DNA from: Klebsormidium nitens
Lineage: Eukaryota; Streptophyta; Klebsormidiophyceae; Klebsormidiales; Klebsormidiaceae
DNA length: 64,000 bases
Assembly (NCBI GenBank): GCA_000708835.1
Contig: DF237300.1
Location: forward strand, 32,245 to 96,244
Reading direction: 5' to 3'
Part shown: positions 22,227 to 35,827 of the stretch, in pieces
Position numbering within the stretch: position 1 is the first letter of the stretch
How the letters are laid out: each line of letters begins with the position of its first letter
The notes under the pieces: model-generated
What the model saw: only the letters and a program-made list of their open reading frames with translations
Databases searched by the model: none
Told to the model about the DNA's origin: nothing
Position numbers and translations under genes: made by a program

Positions 22227-23374
22227 AAGCGCACGCGCGCGGCGGCACTGCAAAAAGCGCCAGCGCGGCGGCACCGCGACCTAGTGTAGGATCATTGCGT
22301 TGGCGCGGCTAATAGCGACGGGTGCTGCGGTGCTGATTGCACTCAGTCAGGAGAGGGTTGAGTCGCATGTGAGTCAGGTCATAGGTGAGTCATATAAACG
22401 GCCATTATGCTTCCTCAAAAGCAGGGGATTATGTTGCCGTCTCCTATGAAATACATAGTAGATTAAGCGGCGCAATTGAAGCAGCTGACAATTTGGGTCC
22501 ATCGTACAAGTCTTAGCATAAGCTACCAAGAATTGCGGAAAGCATTGGACGAGTGTGCAGCGCGGCCGGCCGGCTATGCTGCTAGCTCAGTGACTTGAAT
22601 CACTGAGACAAAACAGAATTCACAGACTGAGTGGCAAAACGACGATATCGTGCGTAGCACTGCACTATAACTTCCATGCAAGGGGCGCGTTTTCCAGCCC
22701 TAGCATGCTTCATGTGGTAGCTTGATCGACGGTTATGCTACCATGGCTTTAATCGAGTAGCCCCAAACGCGCACAGTCTACGTGACGATTCTTTGCACCC
22801 GGATTGCAATTGCTATGGCTTTCTGCAAAATATATCAGCTATCGATCTTTGAGCCGGTTACCACTGATGCATGTATGTCATGCTTTGGAAGAATATATAT
22901 GGCCCACGCCGAGAACGGAACTAGAACAAACCATTGAGCACATGACACGGCCAGCTTGCCGTGTTGCTTAGACGCGTATGAACTGCTCATTTAATGACGG
23001 TGGTCCTCGAGGTTCGAGATCGTCAAAACGTGGCAACCACGTGACCTTATCTGAATGCAAAGATTTACAACTACATTGATACATATGATGCTGATGCTAT
23101 ACAGTAACATTGCAACCCATGAAACCTCAACAACAATGGGCCTTTCAAATCCAGGCATGACAAACTTGAAATCGCCCGATCAGAAACTAGCTATTTGCAG
23201 CGGCCGGCAGCCTGGCGCTGCCGTTGCAGCCAGTTTGAAGCTTGTGCACCGACCATCATTCATGCACGCGTCTGCATTGAAGCTTGCTCGTCTGACTGAC
23301 AACTTCGTCAACGAGACCTTCAGTGCATAATCCACAGACCACTAGTCGACACGCTTGTCGTACTTGATCGTGTC
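22227..23374. other. Intergenic region between convergent GT17 and CAP10 genes
   Basis: 3' flanks of two convergent genes. I see no coding or structural element that I can support. Confidence 0.5.
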
Positions 23375-26300
23375 TTAGCTCTGCTTAGAGCACTGGAGAG
23401 AGCATGGTGGCTCCCCGGCTGGCTCGACCCACTCCATAAACTCCCTCTCCTCCTCTAGCGCGTGTGCATAAAAGAACTCAGGATCGACTTTCTGCGCATT
23501 CTTTTGTTTCTGAGGCACGAACGTCAACTTGGACGCATAAGCTTTAAGCATAAACAACATGTAGTCATAAATCCGAGACATGCCAATGTCTTCCCGCGTG
23601 AAGTCCAACGCTGCAACGCCGATTCCTTGGGCCTGTAATGAGAGAGGAGGAAATGTCACGCTCGCTACAACGCTCGCGACGTAGATGGACCAGACCAACG
23701 AATCATGCGCCGTAAAGCATCTCGACACAAAGCGCAGGTTTGCAAGCTCTCCGCAGTAAAAACGGTGAGCACTCGTAGATACGGCAAACCCGTTAAGCAT
23801 GGGGTTCTTAAGGCTTTGCAGAAGAGCATGCCGCTGAGGGCTGCCTCTGAACAGTACCAAGGCTTACGCAATGCCGTGGTCCCCAAATATATCTCATCCG
23901 CCAAACCTCAGACCATGTGCAAACTGCACTGAACAAACTTAAACGAGACCGCGATGCTGCGGCATCCGAGATCAAGTTTCTCAGATATCTTCTAGCCTTT
24001 CATGCACGGGCGTCTCCTAAAACAGCACTAAAGGGCCATCAATCGGCCGCAAAGATACACGGGCCCGACAAGGGATGTCTACAAGTACGAGGTCAAACAT
24101 TCCGGCGTGCGAAGTGCGAGGTAATGCTTGCGCAAGTGCCGTTCGTTGTTCCGCGAGATGGCCGTCGCATACAGAGAGCTTCGGTAAGCAAGGCTGGTTA
24201 CCTAAAATCTGAGTGCTCTCCTACCGTCTGACTTTAAAGCTTCCGTGTATGCGATTAATGGCAACCGGTTAGGAAGGTGTTTGGAACTCGTTAAGCGAGC
24301 TCGCGCAAGGGTGAACGTTTCTAGAAGAATTGTCTAGATGCGCCTATCTATGCCGCTTCATACGAAGGGATCAAAAGGTGCTCCGAATTTTTAAGACGAG
24401 CTTGATTATGGCAAAAGATCGAAATAGTGACAGCGAGGAAGGCCCGTCTCACCTCTTCCGGATTTGCGCTCCCCCACGCGATCTGTTTCCGAATGTCGGC
24501 ACACATGTCCTTTCCCCGATCCACCGGCAGGTAATGCGTCCCCGGTATAAGGCCCCGACTGCCACAAAAACGAGCTGCTTCAGGCATGTGGGCAGATTAA
24601 GGGAGCTATTTTGAGGCACTGTCAGACATTGTCGGAAGCTAATAAGGACCAGGACACGTCGAAAGGAAAAGCGTTTCGTGATTGAGGCGTTTGCAGCCCG
24701 TCGATACGTGGCAGATAGAAGCTCTACTTTTCAGGCCGGAAGTCAGAGAGATGCAGTCCGGGACCAGAAATGACAAAAGGTCAAGAGCTTGCCGTTGATA
24801 CTTATATAAGGGTACTGACGCCATGAATGCTCCAAAACGGCGCGTTTTCTTTCTGAGTACTTAACCAATTGAGATGCAGGAGACCAAGCACACGTTCAGG
24901 ATGCCGAGGTTCCAAAACGGGGCAGAAACGGTTCCGAGCACTCCAGAAAAGCTGCTATGTTGGCGAACGGACTTTCAGACAGTCGTGCACGTTGTCAGAG
25001 TGGCAACCTTGTCAGAGTGGCAACATTCCAACTCAGATATAAAAATCCAAAGCGCTATCGTAGAAAGGGACTTGTTTCGTACCTGTAAAAGTCCCAGTAG
25101 AGCGGCTCAATCACAATCGTTGGCGAGCCGCACGCTAGGATGTACTTGAGACTGCATGACCACGTGTTCCCCTCGACGTACATTCGGTACCTGGAGACCA
25201 TGGGAGGTACCGCTGTTTGCTTCACAGGCGCCATCGTGAACTTCAATGCTTCATTTTGAGCCGTCGATGCCATCCATCGTCGATCATATGAGTCCGATGA
25301 TAAGAATCATGATCCGAGTACTTCGAAAGCCGATGGCAACTTTGAAAAAATGTGCTGTGAAATCGGCGACCGGGTTGGGTAAGTCGTGACGTAACATCGT
25401 AAAGAACATTCTACTCAGATCCCCCTGGCGGGAGAAGCCAGAAGGTAAGATCAACCCGAATCGTGCGGTCATGCTCTTCGGACGTGCAGTAACGTCCAGC
25501 TTTCAGGACTATACGTATAGAACGAGTAGTGATGTCTGACAAAATTACTTATGTTCCAAAAGCGGAGGAAATCCTTGCCAGGCTCTCCAACGCTGCGCGT
25601 TGAGCCACCAAACAGCCCACAGCCGTCGTCCGACTTTTTTTTTTCCCGCTCCAGCATATCATCGTTTCGACGACAAGCACGATCTCGAGGTATCCCCACG
25701 CTCTTGCTTTCTCTCGTAAGCAATTTCACGCTGACCAAAACCAGTCCCTCAGCCTCACGCAACACTTCACTTGTGCGTACACAAATCACATCTGAAGTCA
25801 ATCAAAGAACGACTAAGGAAACGTATACACTGCAGGGGAGCACGTTGGGTATTGCGGACCATAATCGGCATAGAGACTGCTTCGAGCCTCAGAAACTGTG
25901 AACCATCACAACTCACTTGTGCGTGCACTGATTCTCCGGCTTGGTCGAGCTGCTGTTCATCTCCTTGTCCCAGTCAATGCCCGCCACCTCGATCTCCTCC
26001 GGAAATTCCGCCCCGCACGCTAATACCTCTTTCCGGATCATCGCGTTGTCCCCTCGGCCGGTGTCTACGTTCCCCTTCCAGAAGGCGCGCGGCACGCGGT
26101 CTTCCCACGGAGTGCGGATGGACTCCCCCAAGTAGACGGCGGTGCTGACGTTCTCCCACCCAGGAATCCGTAGTTGGGGCCTGGAGCAAAAACAGAAACT
26201 ACAAATCAGCGGCAAGAAAAGAGATGTAATGGACGGTCGTTTTTGCGGAGTCAACAAAGTGAATGGCAGGTCTTACGTTCACCAACCCGGGGAATCCGCG

Positions 26301-29300
26301 GTTGGGGCCTGGATTTATTTTGCAAATAGCTTCTGCAGTGAAAGAGAGATTCAAACTATATTTCGCAGAAAGGGAGTCACCCAAGTACCCGCCGGTGCTT
26401 CCGTTCCCCCCCCAGGATGCAACAGCTGGGGCTGAAAAAGACGGGGTTAACAATCTTGCAACCGCGATATAAAGCTCGGGCCCGCCAAGAAGAATAGGGA
26501 GTGAGCTAAATACCGACTTTCGGATACCCAGATACACACAGCACGGCAGTTCACGGCTACGCAGCGGGAGCAACAAGGGAAATGCGACGTAGAGATGTAA
26601 TTGGGTTCACCACACATGTCTAGTCATGAAGAGCTCTCCTCCTAGTACAAAATCTTCATGCTCGAGGCGCTGAGTCTACAGAATGACAAAGATGGGAAAA
26701 TCAGCAAGGTCTGAAAAGAGCACTTTGGCAAGACATTGCACTGACGGCTATTGTACGACACGTAAAATATAACGTCTTTTTGCTTCGTCAGGGCACGTTC
26801 GTCAGGTTGTGTAATGTACAGCCTCTGAGGATCTCAAGTACCGCATACACCCACACACCCTGTGCAATCACGGCCAGCGCTAGATGTCGAATACGAGTCA
26901 CTTGACCGAACTCTGATCCGATTCGCAAATCGGGTCTGTTTGCCATTCAAAACGTACAAGAAAGCTCTTGGTGAGGAGGTGACATTCGCCCCACCGCCAG
27001 AATGGTCTGGCCAGGCAATCAGAGTACCAGATCTCCTCATGTCACAAATTTTGACATGCCACATCAGCAGAAGAGGGGTCGCATACTGAGAGATAATCAG
27101 CCACCTGCTCTTGTAAAAATGGATGCCCCGCGGGCAACAATCACTTGACAACGACGTCGTCCGAAGGCAACATTTCTAAAATGGGCGAGCCCAAGAATGC
27201 TCGTCATAGAAGTGTTGAGCTTCTTCTCCTCGTTGCTTGGAAGTTCCTCACAGCAATGTTTCGACCGAAGCTACCAACAAAAGCGATAGGGGCGCCTGTG
27301 TGCAAAATCCGTCGTTTGCACGACGAGGATCACACAACAGCTGAGTAAAGATCTTGCAATCTGTGAGCAGGTTACCCAAAAGTGCCGTCTAAGACGATGT
27401 GGGATCGCTATGTGCAACTTAGGAGCCTGCTTGAAAAAAATGATCGACCTTGGCACGGATGGTATGCACGAGGGGCAATTGAAACTGATCGTACGACTTC
27501 GGGATTCCTTATTCAGAAGACCAGGGGTCCCTTGAGAAGACTACGTTAACAGTCAGTGGAAGGCTCTGCTAGGCAAAGGCCTTGCACCGAAGTCCGAGAT
27601 CGAGTTCAACAGTCGTGCACGAATCAAAAGATGGACAGAACAACTTCCAACCTGAGTTCAATGGCGGGAAAACGCAAGTTGACAATCCTTCGTATGGTCG
27701 ACTGATCACCTCACGGAATCAGTTTTGTGGATGCGATTTGTCGGAGAAAGTTGCCTGGTTGGCGGCTATGGACGCGTCTAAGTTATCAGGTGCAAGCGCT
27801 AAGGAAGTAACGATTAACTCAGCGTCGAAACGAGTTCCTCCGCATTGGGTCGATGTCTCAAGGCTCACGTCCCGCTCCAAACCTGGGTGGGGAAGCCAGG
27901 ATTTGCAGCATCACTGCCAAAGATGAGTGATAGTAGACATAGCCCCACGCTAAACTTCCCTTTTCGCATAGGTCCCTTCCCTCCAACGAATCATAGAACG
28001 GGCGAGCTGCGCATACATTCGTCAACGGGACATACCGAGCAAGTACCTGAGTTGAATCTCAGTAGGTTCGATCGTGCAATTTCAATTTCAAGACTGCTCT
28101 ACCAGATGTTTCGCTGCAAACGATAGTGCAATCTGGGGCTCAATTGAAAATGACGCATCGAAGGGAGTCTTGAGTGTCATCAACGAGTGAGACAACATAA
28201 AAGAGCCAATTCACGGACGTGACAACGCGCAACTTCGAAGTTGGCGAAGCAGAGGCTCGTCGGAATCAGACATAGAAGATTTGAAGCAGGGGCGTTTACG
28301 AACAGGCGTTCGTGGCATTCAGTTTGAAGCTCGGAGAAACCTGTTGAGCTTATCAAGTCACCCATGTCTAAGCGTCTTCTTCGCCACAAACAGTCTGCAA
28401 GGCAATCCTAGTGAATGCAAGATTTATCAGCGTGCATAACTTCGATACAGTCAGGCAATGAAATCCAGATCATTATAACCTCTGCCATTTGAAACAACGT
28501 CACCCTTGTACTCTCTGCACCAGATACACTGCTAAACAGAAACAGGGCAGCCAATGATTGCCGAAAAGAAAGCACATGTGGGCCACGAACGCGCTGATTT
28601 GCAATCAGCACTTGTAAGACCTTTCTTCCCGACCCTTTCCCCAAACTCATAGTGGTGCCGAAAACAGCCCCCACGGATAATCGTCCCGGCCACGTTGTTC
28701 AGCTGATCGGCCGGGCTATTGAGCTAACAAGCATACGTAGAGCACGGAAGCATTGCATCAATCTGTTTAAAGTATTGCTACTAGCCAAGCAGGAGCTCTC
28801 ACGAGTAGCGCTCGATAGCACCACAGACAAGGGCCCAAACCCAAGTCGTTGAGAAGGGCCCAAACCCAAGTCGTTGAGCTGTTCATCCATTCTGACGGAC
28901 GGCCATACGAAAGCATGCTGGTTGAAGATAAAACAAGGAAGCGTTCGCACAGTAGAACAAAGGCAATTTCTCGAAAGTGAAAGTGTTATCCATTCAAAGT
29001 CCGGAAAATGATAGAAAATCGCAGGAAGAGACTTGTTTTTCAACCGGATGCTCTGTCTCTGACGAGACTGGACGACTGCGGAGGCAATGAGGGAGTTTGC
29101 AAAGGTGGAAAATTGTAAGGGGATTGTGCAGGCTATGCGCACCAAGAGTCTACTTCTAGGCGTGGCTTCACTCCATAGCCGGAAAAGCATGGGTTTTTCC
29201 CAAGAGGTTTTTGATCATAGCCACTATGATAACCAGAAACATAAACAAAAGGGACGACAAAGAAAGTGCGCAGGCCGAGAGCAAACGCCAGGTTTATTCG

Positions 29301-32300
29301 TTAACAAGCACTATCCCCAACAAACGACGTTTTGTTCACAGGGAACGTCGCCCTGAGCCAGATCTCGACTAGGTAGCGAAAAGGCCAGAGCCACTCTCAA
29401 CAGATCTAAAAAGCGAGCGGGAATCGCAAGAGAGTCATACTTGTCGAGAGCTCAAAACAAAGTCGAATGTTGCTCGCTCGTTTTTTTGGACGACTCTTAT
29501 TGGCGCAACGCCGCTGCTTTGAGCCGGGCATCCAAGCGCCCGAGGAGGTTGGCTTTCGAGAAGACTTATCGGACGAGTTGGTTTCGGTGCAAGGATCGTA
29601 GCATACGGAATTCTCGAAAAGCTTTGAAGGAGCAAACGAAGGACAGGGTACGGAGGGCAGAGAGATAACAAGCGACGCTAAAATATGATTACGGCAACGT
29701 TGCACCAGAACTGTAGGGCAAGGAGTCCCTGTGAGCTTCCCTCCACACGGTCCAGTCGGGTAAGTCGGAGCGCGGCATTGGGCAGTCGGAGGAGGCTCTG
29801 GTATCGGATTTCGAATTCGTTTAGTTAACACTTATGGAAAAGCTTGAGGTAACACTTCTGGAAAGCTTGAGGTCATCGGCAAGAAGATGGTCTCTGGCTC
29901 CATAACAAGCAAGCCTGATGTCCCCACGGACTAGAAGTGGGAAGGTCTCTGCTGCTAAAATCATGGCCACAGTGTCTAACGACTCAAATTATCCAAAAGG
30001 ACGGTATAAACGATTTTAAAGATAAGTACCGTGCAGAGGAGCGGCGAAAATGACGCCGTCGACTTTGCCGTCGACTTTTGTGTTAACAGGATGCGCAGTC
30101 CCCGCCTTCAAAGCGTCTCGACACAGGTGACCGCACAAACACCTCAGATTGAACGTTGGAGAAGTTCAACAGGAACGGTTCGTTCCTGGATATTCTAGGC
30201 GGTGCCTAGCAGATTATGAAAGCTATCAAAATCACCAGGAATTGGAGTGGAACTGCCCCGTTCTACAACAGCATCGTATGGACAGAACAGGTCCCCATTT
30301 CGAAAAAATGAGGATCTCTTGTGTCCTGAATCATGGCTTATGAGATCGACAGCAGAAGACTCAAAGTCGCAGCCCCAAAACAGGTGGGTGGGGCAGTCCG
30401 TAAGCCCTGACCGGAAATGAAGAGGCAGATGCATGTGACTGGCATCACTTCTGAAAGACGGGAAACTGCGGCGGAGCTCAGGCGCCAGCCAATTGTTCCA
30501 GAAGAGCAGAAATGAAAACAAGAAGGTCCAAGCATTAAGCAAGAAAGAGGACGACACTTCGGTCTGATGTTTTGCGAAGAAGAGCCGCAAGAAAGCCATG
30601 GGGTAAGGCTTCAGCAAAAAAGGTTTTCAACTATCTGTTTCCCAAGAAAGGAAGATCAAGTCATCAAAATAAAAGACTGACGACGCGTTTGGGCTTCGGG
30701 CACGTGCTGCCTGCTGACGTTGCAGTTTGACCAGACTACTGGCAATAGGCACGTGTTAGTGCCAAGCAAGGTAATACTGTTATATTTTTCGAGACAAAAG
30801 GATTCTACTTGGCTCGTGTGTTGCAGAGGAGCAACTTTCTTTTCTTGGCTCACATATCTCATAGCAATACTCCTCTTAAATTTCAGCAAAAAGAGGTGGA
30901 GAATTAATCATGGCCGAGGGCGGGATGTGAGATTAGAAAGGCCGGTTTGCACAGCCTTGAAAGGATTTATCAAGTCGAGTGCAGAAATGAACCTCCTAGG
31001 AGTTTCTAGGATTTCGCAAGTAGTCTACAGATTGAGCTGCTAGACACCGACATGGACATAGAGGCCTCAGTTGCCTGTCCACAACCGGATACCAGATCTT
31101 TCCGGGGCCTAGAGAGTTGCAGTAACTCGAATCGAGAACAAACTCTCAGCGAGCAAGCCCGCTCTTTCTAGTAAGCACGGGGAGTAAGCCCTCTCTGACG
31201 CAAGAATTCAAACATCACGACTGACCATCCGCCATAAGGTTAGCCGCAGTTGGCAGTGAAAGGTGAAACACGAACGCACCCACAGGACCCCAGCAAAAGG
31301 GACAAGAAGCAAATTTGATCCTTGGTCAGGACAAAACGTCGTACTCAGAAGAAAGCTTTTACCAAGAAGCAAAGCAAAAGAACTTTCATTCTACAGAAGG
31401 GAGGGCGCTCACCAACCCCAGAACGACCAGTCGGGCCACACGAGGTCGTAGTGCCGGTCCGAACCAACGTAGTTGAACAGCGCCGGGGGTGACGTCACGT
31501 TGACGTTGTAGTCCGCGCGCACGATTTGGGGGTCGTCGCAGCAAAACACCATGGCGTCCACGTCAGGGACCTGTGGACGGAGGATGGACTTGCGGTGAGA
31601 AGAGCTAGATTCCATCTCAGATTGGAAAATGAGATTCAAAACCATGATTTCAGAACCTTGATATGGCTGAGGGGTGATGCCGCTAGGGCGTGAAGAACTC
31701 TGGTCTGGGGGGTGATTGTGGCAGCATCAAGTGGCCTGCTGCGTCAAGGGCCTGGGAAAGAGAGTTGGAGTGTGGTTGGGGGCGAAGAGAGACTCGGGTT
31801 CGGGGGATTTCGTTGCAGCGGAATGGAACGGCCTTTTGCGTCAAGGCCTCACTGGTGATCATGGATTGGGTGAGGAGTGGAGATGCGGGAGGGGTGTGGG
31901 AATCTCTTTTCAAACAGTGAGCGCAGAGCTCCCATCGCCACATCACTGGTCAATTGGTGCAGTCCCTATCTGGGGCAGCCACCATTGTCGCGGGGCCCGA
32001 GTTTCTGATGAGCCACCCGTTCGCAACAGGCGAAGCCAGGTACTTCACCTGAGATGCACAAGGTTCGTAAGGTCCGCAAATGCTAACTCATCTTTTCCAT
32101 GTAGTGCAACTTTTGATTACGTCTATGGTGTGTAAAGAAGGGGTGGAATGGAGACCCCGAAGAAGGCTGCTCATGTTCTGGGTCACCCCTTGCAAGCATC
32201 AAAGCGGCTACAGGAGAAAGGTCGTGCAGCCGATTCTCCGATATCAGCGCATTCGTCTCCTGATTTCGACTGACGGTTCGAACAAACGACGAACAGTTCA

Positions 32301-33196
32301 CTAGAGAAGCAGAATGAGAGATACGCGGCTCACATGATCCGGGTAGCGCCGCACAAGCATCATGAGCGACCACATGAAGAAGGTCATGCGCCGGTAGTAA
32401 CACCCACGGAACCACTCAAACGAAAGTTCGCCCTTGATGATCTGCAGGGAGGCGTAGAACTTGAAGCACTGTCGATGCGAATCTGATCTCAAGTCGGTGG
32501 TAAGAGCTTGGTTGAACCAGAACGCAGTCCTGGTTTGCGCGGGATGAGTGATACCTTGTTCCTAGAAGTTCAGAGCATGCGAGGTGAGAAGCATGAGACA
32601 GATGTTTGAAGGGGTAGCTCTACATCTGTAGAGCATTCTTCAATGAGGTCTGGTGGCTTGGCCAACGTCAGTCGATTTGATTGCTTTCTGCTATGTTTTG
32701 TTTCACTCTTCACGACCAATGGCATCCACAACCATCGTTCAACATCTGCAATGCATGCTACACTGTTCCGCAGCTCTTCACTGATGAATTGCACAACCCA
32801 GAAGGTGAAAGAGCAGATTTATGGTTGATCTACTTTCAGTCGGCTGAGTCCCAAGAAGAAACAGCGCAAGAATTTTGTTTCTGCCCCTTTTAGAATCTCT
32901 TGGGACGCAATGAAGCTCTAATTCGAACTTACCTGGAACCGAAACGCCGCAAACTCCTTTGCATCTTCAATGTTCTGCAGCGAGATGCCCTCTGGCCAGA
33001 AGCGCAGGTCCGTCTCTGCGTTGCAGAACCAGGGGGGGCACTGCGACCTGCTCTTTGTCGCCCCCGGATAGATGTCGAAGTTTTTAAACGAGAGCTCAAC
33101 GAACTGGGAGGCTGTTGATGCAACGCGTGAAGACGCTTCGGCGATGAAGGAACGGCGGCCGGCGATGAAGAGGAAGATCTCGAGGAGCAGGATTTG
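23375..33196 (-). CDS. CAP10/Rumi-like (DUF821) glycosyltransferase, first exon not found
   Basis: Family members are O-glucosyl/O-xylosyl transferases of the secretory pathway (animal POGLUT, fungal CAP10, plant DUF821 proteins). Exons 5' to 3': 32933-33196, 32334-32441, 31413-31570, 25917-26180, 25083-25190, 24453-24558, 23375-23632; phases agree; 421 residues visible. The first visible exon starts with a hydrophobic anchor (ILLLEIFLFIAG), then CPPWFCNAETDLRFWPEGIS. Family blocks follow: RGCYYRRMTFFMWSLMMLVR, then VFCCDDPQ, then VWPDWSFWGWPQL (over a junction), then FWKGN, NQCTHKYRMYVEGNTWS, YILACGSP, FYSRGLIPGTHYLPV and IGMSRIYDYMLFMLKAYA. An in-frame TGA lies just upstream of 33196 on the minus strand with no ATG in the exon, so a short first exon must lie upstream; I could not place it. 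Intron 31412-26181 is 5.2 kb. Confidence 0.88.
26270..26436 (-). repeat. Two decayed copies of a CAP10 intron-exon junction
   Basis: The acceptor and 5' end of exon 25917-26180 (on +, ggaatccgtagttggggcctgg) recurs at about 26270-26313 and 26395-26436, a period of about 123-128 bp. The nearer copy differs at few positions; the farther is more degraded and loses the acceptor. Confidence 0.75.
26437..31412 (-). other. Long CAP10 intron, no gene recognised inside
   Basis: Most of the 5.2-kb intron between exons 31413-31570 and 25917-26180. Open frames inside (for example 28699-29190 and 29406-29831, minus) have no recognisable domain. Small tandem duplications are present (28829-28878; 29830-29870). 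I see no complete transposon. Confidence 0.45.
28829..28878. repeat. Perfect 25-bp tandem duplication
   Basis: Two identical 25-bp copies (AAGGGCCCAAACCCAAGTCG then TTGAG) adjoin at 28829-28853 and 28854-28878, within the long CAP10 intron. Perfect identity suggests a recent duplication. Confidence 0.9.
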
Positions 33197-34629
33197 CTGC
33201 GAAAAAACAACTTGTTTTTCATGAATTTATTATCGCTCTGTCCTTCTTCGTGTCCCTGTACTATCTAGCCGACCCCAAAATAGGCCCTGCAGCTCTGAAG
33301 GGGAGCTTTCTAGTATGCCTGTTTGTTTATGGTTTCCTAGGATCTATCGGTTGGCAAAGACTGCATTTGGGTGTCCACGGGCAACAAGCTAAACTGCTTG
33401 TTACACAAACAGGAATTCGAGTTTCCATCGCAATTGGTACCAGGTATGACTGATCAAATCACTGGAAGCTGCTTGGCGACGCTTGCGCTTGACTCGCGCA
33501 CCATTCAGTCAATCATACACAAGCAAAATCGAACGAAGTCACCACAGATCTCACGGGTGCGGTTCCAAAGGTTTTCTGGGGTGGTGTAGTAGGCAGGTAA
33601 ATCCAAATTGCGCAATTTGTCACTGTACAAATCCAAGGACTTTGTAGTGCACACAATAGTAAAGTGCGCCGATTTGGATAAATTCTGAAGAAGCGACTCA
33701 GCACTTTGTTGTGCAGGTTTGGTACGAGTGGTTTGCATGACAAAACTGGAAGAATTTGCAAACTAAGCACGACAGTGGTCCCAAATGCACTGATGCGTGC
33801 ACAATGAAGTGCAGCAATTGTGAAGCGTCCCATACGTCTTTCTTTCACCACCGGTCATCGAACTTCCGTGCATCCACCGGCTGAAAACTCTAAAGCCACT
33901 TTCGCTTCATGAGTAGACTTTTCATATCTTTCCAGAGAGAGTATTGGTTGGAAGAAAAGCAGAGGGAGTGTCGTGCTTGAGTCCGTTGTGCTCTAACTAT
34001 CAAAACATAGTATTCCACGAGTAGCATACTTAACACAGGAGAGAAAATAAGTCAATGTGGGGCAGACTCTGTCACATCATTGTACGATACTGCCGAAGTG
34101 GCCAACAACTCACCACAACTCCCAGAACAATTATGTTTCTCCGGGAGCACAGGGAATGCGGTAGCTTCCTCCTGACACCAAGGCCAGAGGAAGGAAAAGT
34201 CTGCATAGCGCCCGCTCGGCTGCAAGAACTTTTCAAAGTTTCAAAGTTCTACTAGATTTTCTTGAAGCCCAGGGCTGCTTCTCACCCACAGACAACATAA
34301 TGACGCGTTCCTGTTCTTTTGAGCAACAAGGAAACGTCGATTTTGGGAAAATCTGGATCAGATATGGAGCTCCTCGCTGCGCATGCTGCTATGCTTGCAT
34401 TGCAATAGCCAAGCTACAGCCTTGGTACAGCCTTCCTGGGCCTAAATGCAGCCTCAGGGCGCCTATCTGGCAGTGGCGCAAAACTATCAAGGTAGACTCC
34501 TTTTGTTAGTGTCTCCGCCACTCTGATTGGTGTGAAGTACTCTCAACCCACCTGGAAGCACCTGAAGTGTGACAATTATTGCAAGTTGTCGGTGGTTACG
34601 GGAGTGGTTACAACGTTGACAATGAGACT

Positions 34630-34668
34630 GACATCGACATTGACATCGACATCGACATTGACATTGAC
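34630..34668. repeat. GACATY hexanucleotide repeat
   Basis: About six and a half tandem units alternating GACATC and GACATT, non-coding, between two divergent genes. Confidence 0.85.
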
Positions 34669-35406
34669 CCCGGGGCACTAACTGTGACATTAGGGCTACG
34701 TTGCAAACCTGTGACGGTTCACGCCAACCGACGAGCGCTTTGTTAGGGTTACGCCAATTCCCAGTGACATTAGGGTTACTCACTAACTGTGACAGCCGGG
34801 CAGAGTTCTTTTAGTTTTAGTGTTGTAGGCCATTTATCCTGACCCGGTTCCATCCGTACTAGAATTTGTACCGCAATGTGTACGGTAAAACCTGACATTC
34901 TGACGCATTTTTGTTCGAAGGACCTGATCTGACAGTACGGTCCACGCGGATACCCTGTGAACCTATGATCCCGCGTGTAAGATGTTTTCACACGTTTTGG
35001 GAGCCTGAGACACTAACAAAAGGAGTCTACTTCGTTGTACTTGCGGCAGTGGCATGGTGGGCATGCTTGCTGGAACTGTGGCGATTGCCCGACCGTGCCC
35101 TGGGCCTCAGGCTTCATGAGCTCGGCCAGTCACAAGAACCGCCGAGCCTTATACAGGGGGATCGATTTCAGTCACGGAGGATGCCCCCTGAAATGATCGT
35201 TTCCGCCAGCCGTAAGAGCGAGGCGACGCCCAATTTATCTCGTCTTCAGGCCGTCCGATCGCCAGGCGTGCCCTAAAGATGTCATCTGCGGCAGCGAGCT
35301 TCCGGAAGCTAGCAGCGCGAGCAGGCTCAGCTGAGATCCAGAATCACCGCGTGCTTGAAGAAAGTTTACCCGTACATACAGGGGTGCGTACCGTCCTTGC
35401 TGCAGG

Positions 35407-35473
35407 TTACGTACTGTACGTACCACGTACGTACGACTCCGGAGCAGCTACGTACCTGGTTCAACGACGTACC
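35407..35473. repeat. CGTAC-rich imperfect repeat
   Basis: Repeated, partly palindromic GTACGTAC/ACGTACC motifs, about 350-420 bp upstream of the UPF0114 start codon. No function is inferred. Confidence 0.6.
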
Positions 35474-35827
35474 TAGGCACGCGTACCTTCGTAGGTACTG
35501 AACTGTAGGGTCGATGTCGGCTTCGCGATTGGTCGAGCTGTACCTATCAGCGCCATGTACACTTCTTGAAGTTTCAGCTGGTTCGCTTTTGCTGGGCTTT
35601 TGCCCTGTGCTGCTTCCCAGCCTTCTCCTTGGCTGTTGATCGCCAAACTAAAGTGTTGACTTCACGTCTTCAAAGCCTGCTTGATTATCTTGTTTAGTCT
35701 GGCAAAGTGCAATCAGCCCACTAGTGGTACCATGCGTCATCACCACTACAAAAGTTCCTAGAAGCAAGAAAGTTTCTACTCAAGTTCCAACCAACGCAGA
35801 ACCGTTTTCCTGTGATTTCTTCCAGGA

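Larger units (their letters stand above)
33197..35827. other. Divergent region between CAP10 and UPF0114 genes
   Basis: Should contain the missing first exon and promoter of the CAP10 gene (minus) and the promoter and 5' leader of the UPF0114 gene (plus). I could not identify the CAP10 start exon: no ATG exon ending at phase 0 with a convincing donor was seen. Contains simple repeats at 34630 and 35407. Confidence 0.4.

Noticed and set aside
28699..29190. 163-codon minus-strand frame inside the CAP10 intron
   Set aside because: No recognisable domain; sequence composition is like the surrounding intron.
31690..32135. Plus-strand frames with G-rich repeats near 31700-31900
   Set aside because: Intronic to CAP10 on the other strand; no second copy found in the window and no family resemblance.
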